NCBI RefSeq assembly: GCF_016879755.1
Contig: NZ_WOFU01000004.1
Location: forward strand, 248,001-312,000
Reading direction: 5' to 3'
DNA: 64,000 nt
Source: Bacillus sp. B15-48
GTDB taxonomy: Bacteria > Bacillota > Bacilli > Bacillales > Cytobacillaceae
Positions within the stretch are counted from its first letter, which is position 1; every line of letters starts with the position of its first letter. The notes beneath the pieces are model-generated. The model saw nothing but the letters and a program-made list of their open reading frames with translations. It was not told where the DNA came from and did no database searches. The translations under genes were made by a program, and so were the position numbers. This document shows positions 60,492 through 64,000 of the stretch, in pieces.

Positions 60492-61367
60492 TTAAACCTC
60501 TACTTTTTGTTTCTCCCAATCTGGGTAAAGATCTGTGCGCCGGTCACGCCAAGTTGTCACTGAGCCATGGCTGCGAACTTGATAGAGTAATTCTAAATCG
60601 AGATCTGTAGTGACAATCATATCTTGATTGATTTCTCCTTCAACTAAAATGCCTTTTGGCGGAAAAGGAACATCATTTGGAGTAATCACAGCTGCTTGGC
60701 CAAAATTTCCTCTCATAAAATCAACGGTTTGAAGCGAACCGACTGTACCTGTTGTGACAACATATATTTGGTTTTCAATCGCTCTAGCATGGCTTGTATA
60801 GCGGATGCGATGAAAGCCGTGACGATCATCTGTGCATGACGGACAGAAAATCACATCAGCTCCCTTTGCTTTTGCCATGCGAACAATTTCAGGAAACTCG
60901 ATGTCATAACAAGTTAACATCGCCACTGTTCCTTTTTCCGTTTCAAACACATGCAAATCATCACCAGCGCTCATATTCCATTCATTCACTTCTGTCGGCG
61001 TAATATGAAGTTTCGCTTGTTCAGCCACCCTTCCATCCGGATAAAACAGATGAGCAACATTGTATAGCTTGCCATTTTTATTTATAACATGCGTACCAGC
61101 AATGATATGCATATTCGTCTTTATAGCCAGCGTTGTAAATAAAGAACGGTATTGTTCTGTAAAATTAGGTAATTCGTCAATGGTTAATGCTTCCCCAAAT
61201 TGATTTTGAATTGACAGTAGCTGAGTCGTAAAAAATTCGGGAAATAATATGAAATCAGCGGAAAACTCCTCAGCTGTTTTTACATAATGTTCAACCTGTT
61301 TGGCAAATTCGTCGAAAGAATGAATCGTGTGGAGATGATATTGAACAGCTGAAACCCTTAGTTTCAT
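60492..61367 (-). CDS. Carbon-nitrogen hydrolase (nitrilase superfamily)
   Basis: A 291-residue amidase. The Glu-Lys-Cys triad is visible as Glu44 in LFPEFF, Lys119 in AKLHITP and Cys153 in LTCYDIEFPE. Members hydrolyse amides or carbamoyl groups. It is the first gene of a two-gene unit with a GNAT acetyltransferase. It corresponds to the C-terminal half of B. subtilis YhcX. The natural substrate is unknown. Confidence 0.9.
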   Translation of the reverse strand: MKLRVSAVQYHLHTIHSFDEFAKQVEHYVKTAEEFSADFILFPEFFTTQLLSIQNQFGEALTIDELPNFTEQYRSLFTTLAIKTNMHIIAGTHVINKNGKLYNVAHLFYPDGRVAEQAKLHITPTEVNEWNMSAGDDLHVFETEKGTVAMLTCYDIEFPEIVRMAKAKGADVIFCPSCTDDRHGFHRIRYTSHARAIENQIYVVTTGTVGSLQTVDFMRGNFGQAAVITPNDVPFPPKGILVEGEINQDMIVTTDLDLELLYQVRSHGSVTTWRDRRTDLYPDWEKQKVEV

Positions 61368-61529
61368 TTATATACCTACTTTCCTTATGAAATTATCATA
61401 TTATTAAGTTTGTAATATTTATAATAGAAATCATAAGGACATTATTAAATAAAACGAGTTATATAACAAGTCGAAAGTTAAGGATTCATAAAAAAAGATT
61501 TTTAACGTTATTCCTATTGAATCCGTCGT

Positions 61530-61581
61530 ATGGAATTTGTGCATTCCATTGAAAAACCCCGTTCTTAGTTCGAGCGGGGTT
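61530..61581 (-). terminator. Terminator of the CoA-transferase operon
   Basis: On the minus strand AACCCCG and CGGGGTT (61555-61561, 61575-61581) form a stem followed by TTTTT. A second hairpin, ATGGAAT/ATTCCAT, lies at 61530-61549. Confidence 0.85.
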
Positions 61582-61589
61582 AAACGACA

Positions 61590-62249
61590 TTAATAAGCAT
61601 TTATTTTTAAATCTTCAGAGACAATCAATTTTGGTTCAGTTGAGTCAATGACATCTTGAACACTATATCCTTCAGCGACTTCAACCAACTTTAGCCCTTC
61701 GCCTGTCACATCAATGACAGCACGGTCCGTAATGATTCTGTTGACCACCTTTTGACCGGTTAGTGGCAAGGAACATTCTTTTAAAATTTTCGCTTGACCC
61801 GCTTTATTTACATGCTCCATAATGACAATGATTTTTTTCGCACCATGTACTAAATCCATCGCACCGCCCATGCCTTTAATCATTTTGCCCGGAATCATCC
61901 AGTTCGCCAAATCGCCGTTTTCAGCTACTTCCATTCCACCTAAAATCGCGACATCAATATGACCTCCACGAATCATTGCGAACGATTCTGCATTGCTAAA
62001 GAAACATGCCCCTTTAATGGCCGTCACCGTCTCTTTTCCAGCATTGATTAAATCGGGATCCACTTCTTCTTCTGTAGGATAAGGCCCAATTCCTAATAAC
62101 CCATTTTCGGATTGTAAAACGACGTTTTTATCATCAGAAATATAATTGGCTACCATCGTCGGCATTCCAATTCCTAAATTTACATAGGAACCATCGAAAA
62201 TTTCTTTTTCTGCTCTTTGAGCAATTTTGATTCTTACGTTTTTCGTCAT
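61590..62249 (-). CDS. 3-oxoacid CoA-transferase subunit B
   Basis: A 219-residue SCOT/AtoA-type subunit. VNLGIGMPT near 23-31 and the catalytic Glu in SENGLLG near 47-53 are present. With subunit A it transfers CoA from succinyl-CoA or acetyl-CoA to acetoacetate or another 3-oxoacid. The start follows AGGAGGATG at a good distance, 15 bp after subunit A. A terminator follows it. Together with the thiolase gene it completes a 3-oxoacid-degrading operon. Confidence 0.93.
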   Translation of the reverse strand: MTKNVRIKIAQRAEKEIFDGSYVNLGIGMPTMVANYISDDKNVVLQSENGLLGIGPYPTEEEVDPDLINAGKETVTAIKGACFFSNAESFAMIRGGHIDVAILGGMEVAENGDLANWMIPGKMIKGMGGAMDLVHGAKKIIVIMEHVNKAGQAKILKECSLPLTGQKVVNRIITDRAVIDVTGEGLKLVEVAEGYSVQDVIDSTEPKLIVSEDLKINAY

Positions 62250-62264
62250 AGTTCATCCTCCTCC

Positions 62265-62957
62265 TTATTTAGACTGAACGGTTAAACGTTCAATTCGTTT
62301 TTCTTGTTTACCAACGATTAGACCTTGAACATAAATGCTTGGTGTATGAATTTCATCTGGGGCCAGCTCACCGACCTCTACTAATTCTTCGACTTCACAA
62401 ATGGTTACGTTTCCTGCAGCCGCCATGATTGGATTAAAATTTTGTGCTGTTTTTCGATAAACAACATTTCCCATCTTATCGGCCTTCCATGCTCTGATCA
62501 AACTAAAATCAGCGGTTAATCCTTCTTCAAGTAAATATTGTTTCCCATTAAATTCTCTTGTTTCTCTTCCTTCGGCAATCGGTGTCCCTACTCCGGCAGG
62601 GGTGTAAAAAGCAGGAATCCCAGCGCCACCTGCCCGAATTTTCTCTGCTAACGATCCTTGAGGAACGAGTTGAACCTCTAACTCCCCACTTAATACTTGT
62701 CTCTCAAACTCTTTATTTTCGCCAACATAGGAAGAAATCATTTTTTTGATTTGTTTATTTTTTAGTAAAAGACCAAGACCCCAATCGTCGACTCCACAGT
62801 TATTTGAGATCACGGTCAAGTCTTTCACATTTTTATCACGAAGGGCTTTAATTAGATTTTCTGGAATTCCAACAAGCCCAAAACCCCCAACCATTAACGT
62901 CATTCCGTCTTTAATTTCACTAACAGCATCTTCAAAACTAGTATAAATTTTCTTCAT
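62265..62957 (-). CDS. 3-oxoacid CoA-transferase subunit A
   Basis: A 230-residue SCOT/AtoD-type subunit. [15 protein letters not shown] near 21-35 is the CoA-transferase family signature. The ATG at 62957 is preferred over 62963 and the longer frame, because GGGAGG lies 8 bases before it. The thiolase stop is 2 bp upstream. Subunits A and B form a heterotetramer, and substrate may be acetoacetate or a branched 3-oxoacid. Confidence 0.92.
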   Translation of the reverse strand: MKKIYTSFEDAVSEIKDGMTLMVGGFGLVGIPENLIKALRDKNVKDLTVISNNCGVDDWGLGLLLKNKQIKKMISSYVGENKEFERQVLSGELEVQLVPQGSLAEKIRAGGAGIPAFYTPAGVGTPIAEGRETREFNGKQYLLEEGLTADFSLIRAWKADKMGNVVYRKTAQNFNPIMAAAGNVTICEVEELVEVGELAPDEIHTPSIYVQGLIVGKQEKRIERLTVQSK

Positions 62958-62959
62958 TT

Positions 62960-64000
62960 TCATTTCCCTCCCGGTTCGTTTTCGATAATCGTAGAAACTC
63001 CTTGACCTCCACCAATGCATAAGGTAGCGAGGCCGTACCTTTCATTCCGTCGTTTTAACTCGTGAACAAGTGTTACAAGGATTCTCGCTCCACTAGCACC
63101 AATTGGATGTCCTAATGCAATAGCTCCTCCATTGACATTTAAAATTTCTTTTCGGAACTGTAATTCTTTTCCGACCGCTAACGCTTGGGCAGCAAACGCC
63201 TCATTTGCTTCAATAAGATTTACATCCTCAATTGTAAGGCCCGCCCTTTCTAATGCTTTTTTCGTTGCCGGCACTGGACCGAGCCCCATCACACTAGGGT
63301 CAATGGCGGCACTGGCATTTGCCCGAATAGTTGCTAGCGGCGTTAAATTCAATTCTTCTGCTTTTCTGCGACTCATGACGAGAACCGCTGCCGCCCCATC
63401 ATTGATTCCTGAAGCGTTCCCAGCGGTGACACTCCCGTCTTTTTTAAACGCTGGTTTTAATTTTGCTAATTTCTCTGCAGTCGTTCCAGGTCTTACATAC
63501 TCATCTTTATCAAAAAGAACCGGATCTCCTTTACGCTGAGGAATTTCGACAGCAGTAATCTCGTCATTAAATTTCCCGTTCTCAATCGCTTGCAATGATT
63601 TTTGCTGGCTCAAGGCGGCAAATTCATCTTGCTCTTCTCGTGTCAGTTTGTATTTTTCACATATATTTTCTGCAGTTACACCCATGTGGTAATCATTGAA
63701 GGCACACCATAATCCGTCATGAATCATGCTGTCAATCAGGTTTTGATTCCCCATCCGTAAACCATTCCTTGCTCCCATTGATAAGTAAGGTGCTTGACTC
63801 ATATTTTCCATCCCACCAGCCACGATGATGTCCGCTTCTCCCGCGATAATCGCTTGGGTTGCAAGATGCACAGCCTTCAATCCTGATCCACATACTTTAT
63901 TGATCGTTAAAGCTGGAACATACTCAGGCAAACCAGCTTGGATTAGTGCCTGTCGGGCAGGGTTTTGTCCTAAACCTGCTTGAAGGACATTCCCCATAAT
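62960..64000 (-). CDS. Acetyl-CoA C-acyltransferase (thiolase; partial, N-terminus beyond window)
   Basis: At least 346 residues of a biosynthetic/degradative thiolase are visible, lacking about 45 N-terminal residues. [12 protein letters not shown] holds the acylated Cys, NEAFAAQ and [14 protein letters not shown] the His region, and LCIGGGQG the second Cys. It cleaves or forms 3-ketoacyl-CoA (acetoacetyl-CoA type). It precedes the CoA-transferase genes, so it completes acetoacetate catabolism or related fatty-acid routes. It might be in the same regulon as the KAS III / ligase cassette, but that is speculative. Confidence 0.93.
   Translation of the reverse strand: MMGNVLQAGLGQNPARQALIQAGLPEYVPALTINKVCGSGLKAVHLATQAIIAGEADIIVAGGMENMSQAPYLSMGARNGLRMGNQNLIDSMIHDGLWCAFNDYHMGVTAENICEKYKLTREEQDEFAALSQQKSLQAIENGKFNDEITAVEIPQRKGDPVLFDKDEYVRPGTTAEKLAKLKPAFKKDGSVTAGNASGINDGAAAVLVMSRRKAEELNLTPLATIRANASAAIDPSVMGLGPVPATKKALERAGLTIEDVNLIEANEAFAAQALAVGKELQFRKEILNVNGGAIALGHPIGASGARILVTLVHELKRRNERYGLATLCIGGGQGVSTIIENEPGGK

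Noticed and set aside
63132-63539. 135-residue plus-strand frame
   Set aside because: It is antisense to the thiolase gene and shows no family features.

Overview
The window reads as chromosomal DNA of a low-GC, spore-forming Bacillaceae bacterium (Bacillus or a close relative). The best indications are a Bacillus-type replication terminator protein (rtp), a YppF-like protein, an IDEAL-domain protein, an LtaS-type enzyme, a CIRCE operator, a lysine riboswitch, and four tRNAs close to those of B. subtilis. Most genes lie on the minus strand. The presence of rtp suggests, without proving, that the terminus region is not far away.

Region 1 (1-8,960) is accessory DNA. It starts inside a Tn3-family transposon (tnpA cut by the window edge, tnpR, a res-like region). 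Next comes an ECF sigma / anti-sigma / two-permease / ATPase operon resembling the sigY type. A decayed prolyl 4-hydroxylase, a short-chain dehydrogenase, a small repeat-rich Gly/Phe/Trp protein and the 3' remnant of another dehydrogenase follow.

Region 2 (8,960-24,840) is mostly housekeeping and metabolism. It holds htpG under a perfect CIRCE operator, an iclR / FMN reductase / old-yellow-enzyme unit, ilvD, a Gfo/Idh oxidoreductase and a Nudix hydrolase. It continues with rtp and two Ter-like repeats, an RNase J paralogue facing dapA with its lysine riboswitch, a hemolysin III protein, an amino-acid:sodium symporter and guaC.

Region 3 (24,840-33,060) holds a MaoC hydratase / CitE lyase pair with a divergent NhaC-family antiporter, two small proteins, an LTA-synthase-like sulfatase, the tRNA cluster Leu-Arg-Met-Ser, and a LysM cell-wall hydrolase.

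Region 4 (33,100-42,000) is an anaerobic respiration locus. One unit is torD-like chaperone, dmsA, dmsB, dmsC. A second unit is a PucR-type regulator, a molybdoenzyme without a Tat signal, and a four-cluster ferredoxin.

Region 5 (42,100-64,000) holds a MASE3-PAS-GGDEF-EAL protein, an IDEAL-domain protein, and a chromosomal tubulin/FtsZ-superfamily GTPase that is not housekeeping FtsZ. A catabolic or lipid cassette follows: a STAND/BTAD regulator, a complete Liv-type ABC transporter, a 59-residue unknown protein, a KAS III-like enzyme, an alpha/beta hydrolase and an AMP-dependent acyl ligase. The window ends with a lipoprotein, a Cys-rich small protein, a nitrilase/GNAT pair that looks like a split YhcX, and a thiolase plus 3-oxoacid CoA-transferase operon cut by the edge. 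I see no rRNA, no CRISPR array and no prophage.
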